Of a stretch of DNA of 63,404 nt, positions 11,139 to 21,700 are shown piece by piece (position 1 is the first letter of the stretch; each line of letters starts with the position of its first letter). The DNA lies in the NCBI RefSeq assembly GCF_002008345.1, contig NZ_MRAE01000017.1:1-63404 (forward strand), given 5' to 3'. A program made the translations under genes and the position numbers. The notes under the pieces were generated by a model that was given only the letters and a program-made list of their open reading frames with translations, did no database searches and was not told the DNA's origin. Source of the DNA: Clostridium tepidum (lineage in GTDB: Bacteria; Bacillota; Clostridia; Clostridiales; Clostridiaceae).

Positions 11139-11903
11139 TTATATCCCTAGTATTTCTTTTAATTTTTTAACATTATTTCTACTAACAGGAATTTCTGATT
11201 GTTCTTTATCATCCATAACTAATTTATATGTGCCATTAAACCAAGAATATAATTCTCTTATATTATCTATATTTACTATATAACTTCTATGAACTCTAAC
11301 TAACTCTGTTTTTTTCTCTATTTCTTTTAATGTATTATGAGTTATATATTCTTTTGAATCAACTTTTACATAAGTTTTTTCTTCCATAGTATAACAATAA
11401 TATATGTCTTTTGTATCTATTAATATTATTTTACCTCTATATTCACAAGGTATTTTTTTAAGTGATTTTTCTTCTTTTTCTAATTTATTTAATATATCAT
11501 TTATCATACTAGGAAGTTTTTCCTTACCTTTTTGCTCTATTTTTTCCTTTAATCTTTTTATAGTTAAATCTATCCTTTTATCATCAAAAGGTTTTAATAT
11601 ATAATCTAATGCTTCTATTTCAAATGCTTCTAAAGCATATTTTTCATATGCTGTGACAAATATAATATTTATATCCTTATTAAATTCCTTTATTTTTTTA
11701 GATACACTTATGCCACTTTCTGTAGGTATATTTATATCCATAAAAACTACTTCTGGTTCCAGCTTTTTAACTAATTCATATCCAACATCTCCAGTCATAG
11801 CTACATCTACTATATTCAAAAAATTATACTTAGATAAAACATATTTAAGTTCTTCTATTGCTGGCTTCTCATCTTCTATTATAATAGCTCTAATTTCTTC
11901 CAT
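11139..11903 (-). CDS. LytTR-family response regulator
   Basis: This 254-residue response regulator has an N-terminal receiver domain (acidic pocket E10-D11, phospho-acceptor D56 in VVFMDINIP, K103-type lysine in LDYILKPF). A C-terminal LytTR DNA-binding domain follows (KTYVKV to VHRSYIVNIDNIRELY). LytTR proteins bind direct repeats upstream of targets. It begins immediately after the kinase stop codon with no gap, using AGGAGGT inside the kinase end, so the two are translationally coupled. The divergent cstA-like gene is the obvious target, as in the BtsS/BtsR and YpdA/YpdB systems. Confidence 0.93.
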   Translation of the reverse strand: MEEIRAIIIEDEKPAIEELKYVLSKYNFLNIVDVAMTGDVGYELVKKLEPEVVFMDINIPTESGISVSKKIKEFNKDINIIFVTAYEKYALEAFEIEALDYILKPFDDKRIDLTIKRLKEKIEQKGKEKLPSMINDILNKLEKEEKSLKKIPCEYRGKIILIDTKDIYYCYTMEEKTYVKVDSKEYITHNTLKEIEKKTELVRVHRSYIVNIDNIRELYSWFNGTYKLVMDDKEQSEIPVSRNNVKKLKEILGI

Positions 11904-13538
11904 CTAAAATACCTCCTTAGGTATAGAAAACATAACTTCTGTTCCTTTATTTAATTCGCTTTCTATGTGTATAAAACTTTTTTCTCCATATAATAATTTT
12001 AGTCTTTTATTAACATTTGAAAGTCCTATCCCAGGCCAATTGTTAACTACATAATTGAGTTTATCCTCATCCATACCTACTCCTGTATCTTTTATTATAA
12101 ATTTCACTTTATCATTTTCATCTATTGCAGTAACTATTACATTTCCCCCTTGGGGTTTTAATAGTATCCCATGTTTCATAGAATTTTCTATTATAGGTTG
12201 AAGTACAAATGCAGGAACTTTAATATTTAAAAGTTCTTCTGGTATATTAATAACTATATTTAGCCTTTCCTCAAATCTTGCTTTTTCTATGGCTAGATAT
12301 GATTCTACAAACTCCATTTCATCCTTTAATATAATTTTTTCATCTTGTCTTTTTAAAGTTTGTCTAAAATAATTTGCAAGATTTAATATAAGCTCTCTAG
12401 CTTTTATAGGATTAGTTCTACAAAAGGATGCTATAGTATTTAGTGTGTTAAATAAAAAATGTGGATGTATTTGATTTCTTAACATTTTTAATTCTGCCTT
12501 TGAAACCTCTTGAGCTAATTGATCTAATTCATATAATTCTATTTGTGTAGCCAAAAGAGCACTTAATTCCTTAGCAAAATCACTAAAATATCTATCTACA
12601 CTTTTATAAGATTTAATTTCTACTCCTATAGCAAATTTAAATACACTATTATCCGTACATATAGGTATGCAATAAAATAATTTTTCTTGATTATTGTCTT
12701 TAAATTTTATTAATCTATATTCCTTAACTTCGAAATATTCATTTACTTTCTCTCTTAATTTTTCTTTGTTCACTTCGTTTCCATTATATGAAAATATATC
12801 ATCATTTCCAACAATGAATATACTATCCAAATTTATTGATTCATATATTATTGAACATACTTTATCTGAAATTTCTTGGCTAAATCCACTTTTTAAATAA
12901 ATAGAAGTTTTTTTGGCTATATTAAGAGCTTTTTGAGATTGTATAGCACCAATTTTTTTATAATGTTCTTGAGTATTATTTATAATATTTATAAATATAC
13001 CTACTCCAATAGAATTTGTTATTATCATCGGTAATGCTATAACTTTCTCTAGTTGTAAAGCTGCTTCATAAGGTTTTGCAACTAATAAAATTATTACCAT
13101 CTGTAATACTTCTGCTATTATTGCTGCTGTAATACCTATAGAAACATCTATCCCTTTTTCCTTTGTAATTACATTAGCTATTCCTCCTATTATCCCTTCT
13201 ATTATAGTAGCAATAGCACAGGCTAGAGCCGTAAATCCACCTAAAAAATACCTATGAATTCCTGCTATACCCCCAACTATAAGCCCTACTAATGGTCCAC
13301 CTATATATCCAGCCACTATAGCTCCTATAGGCCTTGCATTGGCTAAAGCATAAGGTTCTATGTTGACACCAGTATAAGTACCCAATACAGACAAAACGCT
13401 AAAAAAAGTTATAATTATCAATTTATATTTATAATCAGATTTGTTTTTAAGAAATTTATTAAAAGTTTTAGTTTGACTATATAAATAGGCTGATATTCCA
13501 ATAAGGGACATACTTTCTAATAATTGTATATATATCAT
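11904..13538 (-). CDS. LytS-type sensor histidine kinase
   Basis: This 544-residue membrane kinase has the 5TM-LYT sensor at about residues 1-190, including NARPIGAIVAGYIGGP and IHRYFLGGFTA. A GAF-like segment spans about 205-330, followed by a His_kinase domain with QIHPHFLFNTLN (phospho-acceptor H360) and a C-terminal ATPase (LQPIIENSMKHG, DTGVGM). This is the E. coli BtsS/YpdA architecture, which senses external pyruvate. It is divergent from cstA and coupled to the LytTR regulator. Pyruvate as ligand is inferred from neighbour and family. Confidence 0.93.
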   Translation of the reverse strand: MIYIQLLESMSLIGISAYLYSQTKTFNKFLKNKSDYKYKLIIITFFSVLSVLGTYTGVNIEPYALANARPIGAIVAGYIGGPLVGLIVGGIAGIHRYFLGGFTALACAIATIIEGIIGGIANVITKEKGIDVSIGITAAIIAEVLQMVIILLVAKPYEAALQLEKVIALPMIITNSIGVGIFINIINNTQEHYKKIGAIQSQKALNIAKKTSIYLKSGFSQEISDKVCSIIYESINLDSIFIVGNDDIFSYNGNEVNKEKLREKVNEYFEVKEYRLIKFKDNNQEKLFYCIPICTDNSVFKFAIGVEIKSYKSVDRYFSDFAKELSALLATQIELYELDQLAQEVSKAELKMLRNQIHPHFLFNTLNTIASFCRTNPIKARELILNLANYFRQTLKRQDEKIILKDEMEFVESYLAIEKARFEERLNIVINIPEELLNIKVPAFVLQPIIENSMKHGILLKPQGGNVIVTAIDENDKVKFIIKDTGVGMDEDKLNYVVNNWPGIGLSNVNKRLKLLYGEKSFIHIESELNKGTEVMFSIPKEVF

Positions 13539-13728
13539 AAATTTCTCCCCTTAAATTACATTATTATTATATAATTTATTAAATATTCTTTAATAAATTA
13601 TACAATAAATAAATATTTTTTCTATGTCAAGTTGCTAAACAAGTAATTTTTTTTACAATTCAATGTGTTTTTATGACCTTTTATAAAAATATTATTAATA
13701 AAAATTTAATAATATATTATGATTTAAC

Positions 13729-13751
13729 TGTATTTCGATATTGTAATCGAT
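13729..13751 (+). promoter_or_regulatory. Possible LytTR-binding direct repeat upstream of cstA
   Basis: The 236-bp gap between the kinase and cstA holds two near copies of TGTAnTnCGAT, 13 bp apart, at 13729-13739 and 13742-13751, just before the cstA ribosome binding site. LytTR regulators bind spaced direct repeats. The position close to the start codon makes this tentative. Confidence 0.25.
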
Positions 13752-13774
13752 TAAATTTAGTAGGAGGTAATTTT

Positions 13775-15193
13775 ATGATATCATTTTTTCTTTCATTAAT
13801 AGCACTTATTGTTGGTTATCTAATTTATGGCAAAATAGTAGAAAAAATGTTTGGAGCAGACGAAACAAAAGAAACTCCAGCAATTAGATTACAAGATGGT
13901 GTTGACTTTGTTCCAATGCCAGCTTGGAAAATTTTTATGATTCAATTTTTAAATATTGCAGGTTTAGGACCAATATTTGGAGCTATAGCTGGTGCACTTT
14001 GGGGACCTGCTGCATTTTTATGGATTGTGCTTGGCTCTATTTTTGCAGGTGGAGTACATGATTATTTTTCAGGTATGCTATCCGTAAGACATGATGGTGC
14101 AAGTATACCTGAAGTAGTTGGTAAATATCTTGGTCCTGGATTTAAACAATTTATGAGAGGTTTTTCTGTAATACTTTTGATTCTTACTGGTGTTGTATTT
14201 ATAATAGGACCTGCTGGTCTTTTAAATACTTTAACTGGATATGATAAAGTTATTTGGATATATGTAATATTTATATATTATGTTCTCGCAACTATGCTTC
14301 CTGTAGATAAAATTATAGGTAAAATATATCCTATATTTGGTTTATGTCTACTTATAATGGCTATAGGTGTTGCTGTTGGATTAATAATTCAGGGATATAA
14401 TATACCAGAAGTAACTTTAAAAAATTTACACCCTAATAACCTTCCAATTTGGCCATTAATGTTTGTAACAATTGCCTGTGGAGCTATATCTGGTTTCCAT
14501 TCAACTCAATCTCCATTAATGGCTAGATGTATAACAAATGAAAAACAAGGAAGACAAATATTCTATGGAGCAATGATAGCTGAAGGAATACTTGCTTTAA
14601 TCTGGGCTGCCGCTGCAATGACTTTCTTTGGGAATACTGGAGAACTTGGTAAACAAATGACAGCTCATGGAGGTCAAGCCTGGGTAGTAAACACTATTTC
14701 TAATTCATTGCTTGGAAAAATAGGTGGAGCTTTAGCTATACTTGGAGTTGTTGCCTGTCCAATAACTTCTGGTGATACAGCATTCAGAAGTTCTAGACTT
14801 ATAATAGCAGACTTATTAGACTATGAACAAGGACCTATAAAGAATAGATTGGCTATAAGCATACCACTATTTATTATTGGATTTGCATTAACAAAAATAA
14901 ATTTTGATATCGTTTGGAGATACTTTGCTTGGTCAAATCAAACTTTAGCAATGATAGTTTTATGGACTGCAGCTTCTTATTTACACAAGATAAATAAATC
15001 TCATTGGATGGCAACTATACCAGCTGTATTTATGACTGCAGTTTCTATCACTTATATACTTGTAGCCCCAGAAGGATTTAAACTTAGTACATCAATTGGA
15101 TATCCTATAGGTATTATTGTAGCTTTAGTTGTTCTAACATTATTCTTAAAGAAAACATCTTCTAGAAAAAGCAATATAGGCATAGCAAAATAA
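13775..15193 (+). CDS. cstA: CstA-family pyruvate/peptide transporter
   Basis: This is a polytopic inner-membrane transporter of the carbon-starvation CstA family, whose E. coli members BtsT and CstA import pyruvate and peptides. The 472-residue protein has the family's conserved NIAGLGPIFGAIAGALWGP, the GGVHDYFSGMLSVRH loop and ISGFHSTQSPLMARC, and many hydrophobic helices. I place the start at 13775 because AGGAGGT (13762-13768) precedes it; the open frame extends 34 codons further upstream without a good site. It is divergent from the LytS/LytTR pair. At 472 residues it is shorter than E. coli CstA (about 700), as usual in clostridia. Confidence 0.95.
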   Translation: MISFFLSLIALIVGYLIYGKIVEKMFGADETKETPAIRLQDGVDFVPMPAWKIFMIQFLNIAGLGPIFGAIAGALWGPAAFLWIVLGSIFAGGVHDYFSGMLSVRHDGASIPEVVGKYLGPGFKQFMRGFSVILLILTGVVFIIGPAGLLNTLTGYDKVIWIYVIFIYYVLATMLPVDKIIGKIYPIFGLCLLIMAIGVAVGLIIQGYNIPEVTLKNLHPNNLPIWPLMFVTIACGAISGFHSTQSPLMARCITNEKQGRQIFYGAMIAEGILALIWAAAAMTFFGNTGELGKQMTAHGGQAWVVNTISNSLLGKIGGALAILGVVACPITSGDTAFRSSRLIIADLLDYEQGPIKNRLAISIPLFIIGFALTKINFDIVWRYFAWSNQTLAMIVLWTAASYLHKINKSHWMATIPAVFMTAVSITYILVAPEGFKLSTSIGYPIGIIVALVVLTLFLKKTSSRKSNIGIAK

Positions 15194-15196
15194 TAA

Positions 15197-15491
15197 AAAA
15201 AAGAATGTATGAAAAATAAATTTAATTTTAATATAGTAAATATGAATAATATATATAATAAGCATATGAATAAACTTTAGAAGTTCTTAATTTGACGGAA
15301 TTAAAAATTTTTGTAATTCCTCACAGAACGTGAGGAGCCGGCAGTGAAGACAAGACGTCGCCTCTACCGGGTAAAAAATTTTTAATGTAGTCAAATTAAG
15401 AACTTCTTGAGCTGTATAAATTGCTTATGAATTATTATTCATATTTACGTTTTAAAATTAAATTTATTTTCATTTTGAGACATTCTTTTTT
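15197..15491 (+). repeat. Structured intergenic element, copy 1 (candidate miniature mobile element)
   Basis: This is the first of three related elements. The outer arms pair (about 15216-15250 with 15434-15467, few mismatches). An inner perfect 16-bp stem pairs 15281-15296 with 15390-15405. The core holds an AAAAATTTTT duplex, a CCTCAC/GTGAGG hairpin and a CCGGCAGTG/CTCTACCGG stem. Beyond the outer arms, AAAAAAGAATGT (15197-15208) pairs with ACATTCTTTTTT (15480-15491), so this copy appears to sit inside a pre-existing terminator hairpin. It fills the gap between convergent cstA and the M16C protease gene, ending 1 bp before the protease stop. No ORF is present. Confidence 0.8.
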
Positions 15492-15492
15492 A

Positions 15493-18420
15493 TTATTCAA
15501 ATAAATTTATTATATTATTGAATTTATCCTTGTTTTCTTTTATTTTATCTTCGTTTCCAATAACGCATATATAATTCTTTTCCATTAATTCTTTGACAAT
15601 ATTGCTAAATTCCTTTATTTTTTCTTTATTGGTAGATAATATTTCTTCTCTTTCTTTTTGTCTATCTTCATAAGATATTTTTCTTATAAAATTTTCAGCA
15701 GCTCTTTCTCCCTTTACAGAAGGTGTTAAAGGAGTATCTAAATCTGAAATAGTTCCTATAATGTACTTTGTCATTTCTCTATCTTCTGGATTAAATTCTG
15801 AAATATATTTAAATGCTTCATTATAAGCTTCTATAGTTTTAATTAAATTTGGATCTCTATAGGATGCAAAGAACATATTCCCATTTTTTACAAATGATGC
15901 AAAGGCTCCATATGCTCCACCTTGAACTCTGACTTTGTTCCATAAATAGTCATAATTTACTATAGTTCTTAAAACTTGCATACTTCCATTATATTTATAT
16001 CCTAATTTCAAATAATTATATCCCTTAGCTACATATTGAACTTTTGAAGAAGTTGAAAAAGCTTCATTACTGTTATCAAAATTGAATTCATAATCATTAT
16101 ATTGCACTTCTTCTTTTTTTAAATTATCATATAATACCTTAAATTCTTTATTTATAGTATTAAATTCTTCTTCTTCTCCAGTAATACTTATTAATAAATT
16201 TTTAGAATTAAATATTTTATTAAATACATTTTGTAAATTTTCACTTACCTTTTCGAATTTTTGTTCAAAGTTTTTCTCTATATCTACAATAAATTTATAA
16301 AATTCTATTCCTGATAAAAGTTCATCATACTTACCATAGGATGAAAAATATGAAAATAATCTTTTAACAGCTACAGTATGCCCTCTATCAAACATTATCA
16401 TCTCTAATCTAGATTTTAATTCTTGTATTATTTCTTTTAATCTATTTTTTTCATCAAACTTAGAATTAATAAGTATTTCTGATAATAGTTTCATAAGTTC
16501 TTTAACATTACTAGTTAAGCATTTAGATTTAATAGTAAACATAGGTGTATATTTTTCATAATTTCCCTTTTCACTAAATATTTCTGCATTATATCTAATA
16601 CCACCTGTACTTATATTAACTTCATTAGATAAATCCTGATAATTATAATTTTTTGTACTTACTTTTCCAAGAACAGCTGATAATAACCCTATATATGGTA
16701 TATTTTCTTTTTCTACTACTCTAGTATTAAAGTATAAATTTAAATATGAAATTTTATTAGTAAATACATTATGATACAAAGTTTTAATACCTAAAATATT
16801 TTTTTCCTCCAAAGGAAGTCTTTCAGATTTTTTATTTATATCATCTATAGAAAGTAATGGTATTTTACTCAAATTTTCTATAGAATCTTTTTGGTTTTGT
16901 CTTTCTTTTAATTTTTTAGTTTGTTTTATTAATAATTCTAACTCTTCTTCTGTTAAACTTTCTTTATATTCTTTTAATTTTTTTCTTACATTTTCTATTC
17001 TTTTTTCTTCAAGTCCTTTTTCTGGTTTTACTACAAGTACTGAGTAATGCTTATTATCTAAAATATATTTTTGTATTAAATCCTCAAAATAATTAGAAGT
17101 TAATGCAACTTTTATTTTTTCTAAAGCATCTTCATATTTTAGATGCATTGTAGGATCTTCATCATAAAGCCAACTTTCCATAGATTTTATATGGTATATT
17201 AACCCTTTTGGATATCCCTGATAATCTGCTTCTCTTAAGCTAAATTCCTTTAGATTTATTGATGATTCTATTAATTTTTTATCTATTCCATCCTTCACCA
17301 AATTTTCAAGTGTATTAAACACTACAGATTTAAATTCTTCTACTTTATCAATATTAGAATTTTTAACTATTATACTCATTGTCGATTGAAGTATACTATT
17401 ATCATAAACACCAAATACATCCTTACCCAAACCTTTATCTAATAAAGCTTTCTTTAATGGTGAAGATGGTGTTTCAAGAAGTATATATTCTAAAATTTCA
17501 AATGCTAAATATAATTCCTTATCTGTAGATTTACCTAATAAGAAATTTAAGCTTAAGTATGTTTTATCTTCAATTTTTTCCTCTTTAGATATAGGGTATT
17601 TAACTTCTACATATTTAGGTTCTTTAAATGCTTCTTGAGGTTTTATTTGCGAATCTACTTCTTGTTTATCAAAATCTTTTAAGTAATTTTCATCTATAAA
17701 ATTCAATTTCTCTAATATATCTAAATCTCCATATAAATATAAATAGCTATTAGATGGATGATAATATTTTTTATGAAATTCTTTAAAATCTTCTTGTGTA
17801 AGATCTGGTATATAGTCAGGATCTCCACCAGACTCTACACCATATATAGTATCTGGCAATAAAGATTCTTGTATTTTTCTAAATAATATAGATTCTGGAG
17901 AAGAGAAAGCCCCTTTCATTTCATTATATACAACACCTTTATAAGTTATATCATCTTCCTTATTTTCTATCTCATAATGCCAGCCTTCTTGCATCATTAT
18001 TTCTGGATATTTATATATATTAGGATATAATACTGCATCTAAATATACATCCATTAAATTTATAAAATCTTTATCATTTGTACTTCCTACAGGATACATG
18101 GTTTTATCTGGAAAGGTCATAGCATTCAAAAATGTATTTAAAGAGCCTTTTATTAATTCTACGAAAGGTTCTTTAACTGGAAACTTTCTTGATCCACATA
18201 AAACAGAATGTTCTAATATATGAGCTACACCTGTACTATCCTTTGGAGGAGTTCTAAAACTTATAGAGAAAATTTTATTATCATCATCATTTTTTATAAA
18301 AAGTAATTTAGCTCCACTTTTTTCGTGTAAAAATACTTGAGCTAAAGAATTAATTTCTTTTATTTCTTCTTCATTTATTAATTTAAATCCATTATAAATT
18401 TCTCCTAATTTTAAATTCAT
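15493..18420 (-). CDS. M16C metallopeptidase (insulinase/presequence protease family)
   Basis: This is a 975-residue zinc peptidase of the M16C type, related to mitochondrial PreP, which degrades peptides inside a closed two-half chamber. The inverted zinc motif HILEH lies at residues 67-71 (HxxEH) within STGVAHILEHSVLCGSRKF. The distal glutamate is in VVYNEMKGAF, about 75 residues later. The remaining M16 domains fill the usual length. It has no signal peptide, so it is cytoplasmic. The ATG at 18420 follows AGAAAGGAG. It is a single gene. Cellular role (peptide clearance) is inferred from family. Confidence 0.93.
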   Translation of the reverse strand: MNLKLGEIYNGFKLINEEEIKEINSLAQVFLHEKSGAKLLFIKNDDDNKIFSISFRTPPKDSTGVAHILEHSVLCGSRKFPVKEPFVELIKGSLNTFLNAMTFPDKTMYPVGSTNDKDFINLMDVYLDAVLYPNIYKYPEIMMQEGWHYEIENKEDDITYKGVVYNEMKGAFSSPESILFRKIQESLLPDTIYGVESGGDPDYIPDLTQEDFKEFHKKYYHPSNSYLYLYGDLDILEKLNFIDENYLKDFDKQEVDSQIKPQEAFKEPKYVEVKYPISKEEKIEDKTYLSLNFLLGKSTDKELYLAFEILEYILLETPSSPLKKALLDKGLGKDVFGVYDNSILQSTMSIIVKNSNIDKVEEFKSVVFNTLENLVKDGIDKKLIESSINLKEFSLREADYQGYPKGLIYHIKSMESWLYDEDPTMHLKYEDALEKIKVALTSNYFEDLIQKYILDNKHYSVLVVKPEKGLEEKRIENVRKKLKEYKESLTEEELELLIKQTKKLKERQNQKDSIENLSKIPLLSIDDINKKSERLPLEEKNILGIKTLYHNVFTNKISYLNLYFNTRVVEKENIPYIGLLSAVLGKVSTKNYNYQDLSNEVNISTGGIRYNAEIFSEKGNYEKYTPMFTIKSKCLTSNVKELMKLLSEILINSKFDEKNRLKEIIQELKSRLEMIMFDRGHTVAVKRLFSYFSSYGKYDELLSGIEFYKFIVDIEKNFEQKFEKVSENLQNVFNKIFNSKNLLISITGEEEEFNTINKEFKVLYDNLKKEEVQYNDYEFNFDNSNEAFSTSSKVQYVAKGYNYLKLGYKYNGSMQVLRTIVNYDYLWNKVRVQGGAYGAFASFVKNGNMFFASYRDPNLIKTIEAYNEAFKYISEFNPEDREMTKYIIGTISDLDTPLTPSVKGERAAENFIRKISYEDRQKEREEILSTNKEKIKEFSNIVKELMEKNYICVIGNEDKIKENKDKFNNIINLFE

Positions 18421-18666
18421 AATATTTTCTCCTTTCTAAATTTACTATCTATGCCTATTATTTTATATAGTGATATTAATTATACCATATATTTCTTATA
18501 GGATATATTTTATTAAAATCACATTAAGATAATTATATGTTTAACAAAAATATTCAAATCATTTACATTTTTAGATTCTAATTTAACAATTTTATTTAAT
18601 AATTCTTATGATAATAACTACTTTAAAATTTTTTATCTAATTTTTTTATTTTTTATTGTTAATGTT
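18421..18666. other. AT-rich gap upstream of the M16C gene, no gene seen
   Basis: This must hold the promoter of the leftward M16C gene, but no confident -35/-10 pair was found. Nothing coding was recognised. Confidence 0.4.
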
Positions 18667-18695
18667 TTGACATAGTAACTTTTTTGTTGTATAAT
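18667..18695 (+). promoter_or_regulatory. Orphan consensus sigma-A promoter
   Basis: A perfect -35 TTGACA (18667-18672), a 17-bp spacer and a perfect -10 TATAAT (18690-18695) on the plus strand. No gene follows on this strand; a terminator hairpin begins about 57 bp later. It is the strongest promoter match seen in the window. Confidence 0.75.
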
Positions 18696-18701
18696 AAATT
18701 C

Positions 18702-18790
18702 ATAAGATAGATGAATAAAACTAGTAAAACCCATTATAAACTTCCCATAGTAAAAAGCACCGCTTCCCAAAGCAGTGCTTTTCTTTTATC
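18702..18790 (+). ncRNA. Candidate small RNA, about 89 nt
   Basis: If the orphan promoter starts about 7 nt after its -10 box, the transcript would run from about 18702 through the hairpin at 18753-18782 and stop in the following T-rich stretch. A 28-codon frame from the ATG at 18711 reads through the hairpin and lacks a convincing ribosome binding site, so an untranslated RNA is more likely. Its 3' end meets the pyruvate carboxylase 3' end head-on. No known RNA family is recognised. Confidence 0.45.
18753..18786. terminator. Terminator of pyc and of the candidate small RNA
   Basis: AAAAGCAC (18753-18760) pairs with GTGCTTTT (18775-18782), with a GCT/AGC extension after one mismatch. T-runs on both strands allow use in either direction. 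Confidence 0.8.
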
Positions 18791-18797
18791 TATATAA

Positions 18798-21700
18798 TTA
18801 TTCTAATTCTAAAAGTAATTGTCCTGATTTTACCTGCTCCCCTTCTTTTACAAATAAACTTTGTATTACTCCTGACGAGCTAGCTACTATGTTAGTTTCC
18901 ATTTTCATAGCTTCTATTACAATTAAGCTATCTCCTTCTTGTATCTTATCACCTTTATTTACTAGAACTTTTATTACTGTACCCGGTATACTAGCTCCTA
19001 TATGTTTTTTATTTGATGTATCTGCCATTTTAGTACTATCAGAAGTTATCTTTTGTGCCATTAAACTAGATTTATCTTTTATTTTTATCTCTCTTCTATT
19101 ACCATTTATTTCAAAAACTACTATTCTATTACCTTCAGAATCTACTTTTCCTATTTCAGATAATTGAACTATAAATGTTTTTCCTTCTTGCAGCTCTATT
19201 TCTGCTGTTTCTCCTTCATATAATCCATGGAAAAATACATCACTCCCCATATGACTCAAATCCCCATATTCTTTTAAAAACTCTAAATACTTATCAAAAA
19301 CCTCTGGATATAATGCATAACTTATAGTATCCTTTTCTGTTGCATCTAATCCATGTTTTTCTTTTAAGTATTCTCTTATTTTTTCAAAGTCCTCTGGTGG
19401 CAACATCTCACCTGGTCTGCAAGTTATAGGCTCTTCTCCTTTTAAAACTAACTTTTGTAATTTTTCAGGGAATCCACCCATTGGTTGACCCATCATTCCT
19501 TTAAAATATGATACAGCAGAATCTGGGAAAGCCATCTTTTCAGCTTTTTCATATATATTTTCAGGTGTTAGGTCATTTTTAACCATAAATATAGCTAAAT
19601 CTCCAACTACCTTTGATGATGGTGTAACTTTTATAATATCACCAAGCATTTCATTAACTTTCTTATACATTTCTTTTACTTCTTCAAATTTATGACCTAA
19701 TCCAAAGCTTTCTACCTGTGGTTTTAAATTAGAATATTGTCCTCCAGGTATTTCATATTTATATATTTCCGCTGAACCTGATTTTAAGCCTGATTCAAAT
19801 TGACTATACACTGGCCTTACTGCACTCCAATAATCTGATAATTGTTGCATATCTGTTAAGTTTAATCCTGTATCTCTATCAGTATTTTCCAAAGCTGCCA
19901 CTACAGAATTTAAAGCTGGTTGACTAGTAAGCCCTGACATACTATTGAAAGCAGTATCTACAATATCAACACCCGCATGAGCAGCCATAAGTACTGTAGC
20001 AACACCATTACCAGTAGTGTCATGTGTATGAAGATGTATAGGAATTGATATTTCATTTTTTAATGCCTTTATAAGCTTAACTGCAGCATATGGCTTTAAT
20101 AAAGCTGACATATCTTTTATTCCAAGTATATGTGCACCTGTCTTTTCTATTTCCTTTGCCAAATTCACATAATATTGCAAGCTATATTTATCTCTATATT
20201 CTTCTAATATATCTCCTGTATAACACATACAAGTTTCTGCTATCTTATTTTGTTTTAGCACTTCATCTGTAGCTACTTCCATTCCCTTTAGCCAGTTTAA
20301 TGAATCAAATATTCTAAACACATCTATACCTGAGTCCGCAGATTGTTTTATAAATTTTCTTATAACATTATCTGGATAATTTTTGTACCCAACTGCATTG
20401 GCTCCTCTTATTAACATTTGAAATAATATATTTGGTATTGATTTTCTTAACTCTTCTAACCTAGTCCAAGGAGATTCTTTTAAAAATCTATAAGCTACAT
20501 CAAAAGTTGCTCCTCCCCACATTTCCATAGAAAACAAATCTTTTCCAAGAAATGCTTGAGCTTTAGCTATTTTAAACATATCTATACTTCTCATTCTTGT
20601 AGCCATCAAAGATTGATGAGCATCTCTCATAGTTGTATCTGTTAAAAGAAGCTTATCTTGATTCTTTATCCACTTAACTAATCCTTCTGATCCTTTTTCA
20701 TCTAATATTTGTTTAGTTCCTTTTAAGTTCAATCCTTCATCTACTATAGGTATTTTAGGTACATCAAAATCTTTCTTTATGCCATGAGTTTCATTTACTA
20801 CTTTTTCTCCTATAAATTTTAATATTCTAATTTCATCATCAGTTTTTGATGTTATCTCAAATAATTCTGGATTTTTTTCTATAAAATTAGTATCACATTG
20901 CCCTTTTCTAAATTGTTCATGATTTAAAACATTTATTAAAAATCCTATATTAGTTTTAACACCATCTATTTTAAACTCTTTTATAGCCCTTATAGACTTT
21001 CTTATAGCATCATCAAATGTTCTAGACCAAGATGTAGTTTTAACTAATAAACTATCATAGTATGGACTTATAACAGAACCTGTAAAACCATTACCTCCAT
21101 CCAATCTAATACCAAATCCTGAACCTGTTCTATAATCCTCTATTTTTCCTGTATCTGGTGCAAAATTATTAGACGGATCTTCTGTAGTTACTCTGCACTG
21201 AATAGCATATCCTCTTGTTTGTATATCTTCTTGAGATTTTATTCCTATTTCTTCTGAATCTAATCTATATCCTTCTGCTATCAAAATTTGACTTTGAACA
21301 ATATCAATGCCTGTAATCATCTCTGTAACAGTGTGTTCTACTTGTATTCTCGGATTCATTTCTATAAAATAATGATTTCCTGAAGTGTCTACTAAAAATT
21401 CTAATGTCCCCGCACTTCTATATCCTACAGTTTTAGCTATTTTTAAAGCATCATTACATATTTCTTCTCTCTTTTCTTTTGACAGGGCAAAAGCTGGTGT
21501 AAATTCTATAACTTTTTGATGTCTTCTTTGTATAGAACAATCCCTTTCATATAAATGTACTATATTTCCATGTTTATCACCTAAAACTTGAACTTCTATA
21601 TGCTTAGGATTTTCTAAATATTTTTCTATAAATATATCATCTATACCAAAAGCTTTTTTGGCTTCATTTTTTGCACTTTTAAAGGAAGATATTAATTCTT

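Noticed and set aside
15301..15380. Group II intron domain V in the repeat core
   Set aside because: GAGCCGG...ACCGGGT resembles the domain V ends, but the middle and length do not fit, and copies 2 and 3 lack the catalytic pattern.
18711..18797. A 28-codon peptide gene behind the orphan promoter
   Set aside because: It has no clear ribosome binding site and its frame reads through the terminator hairpin.
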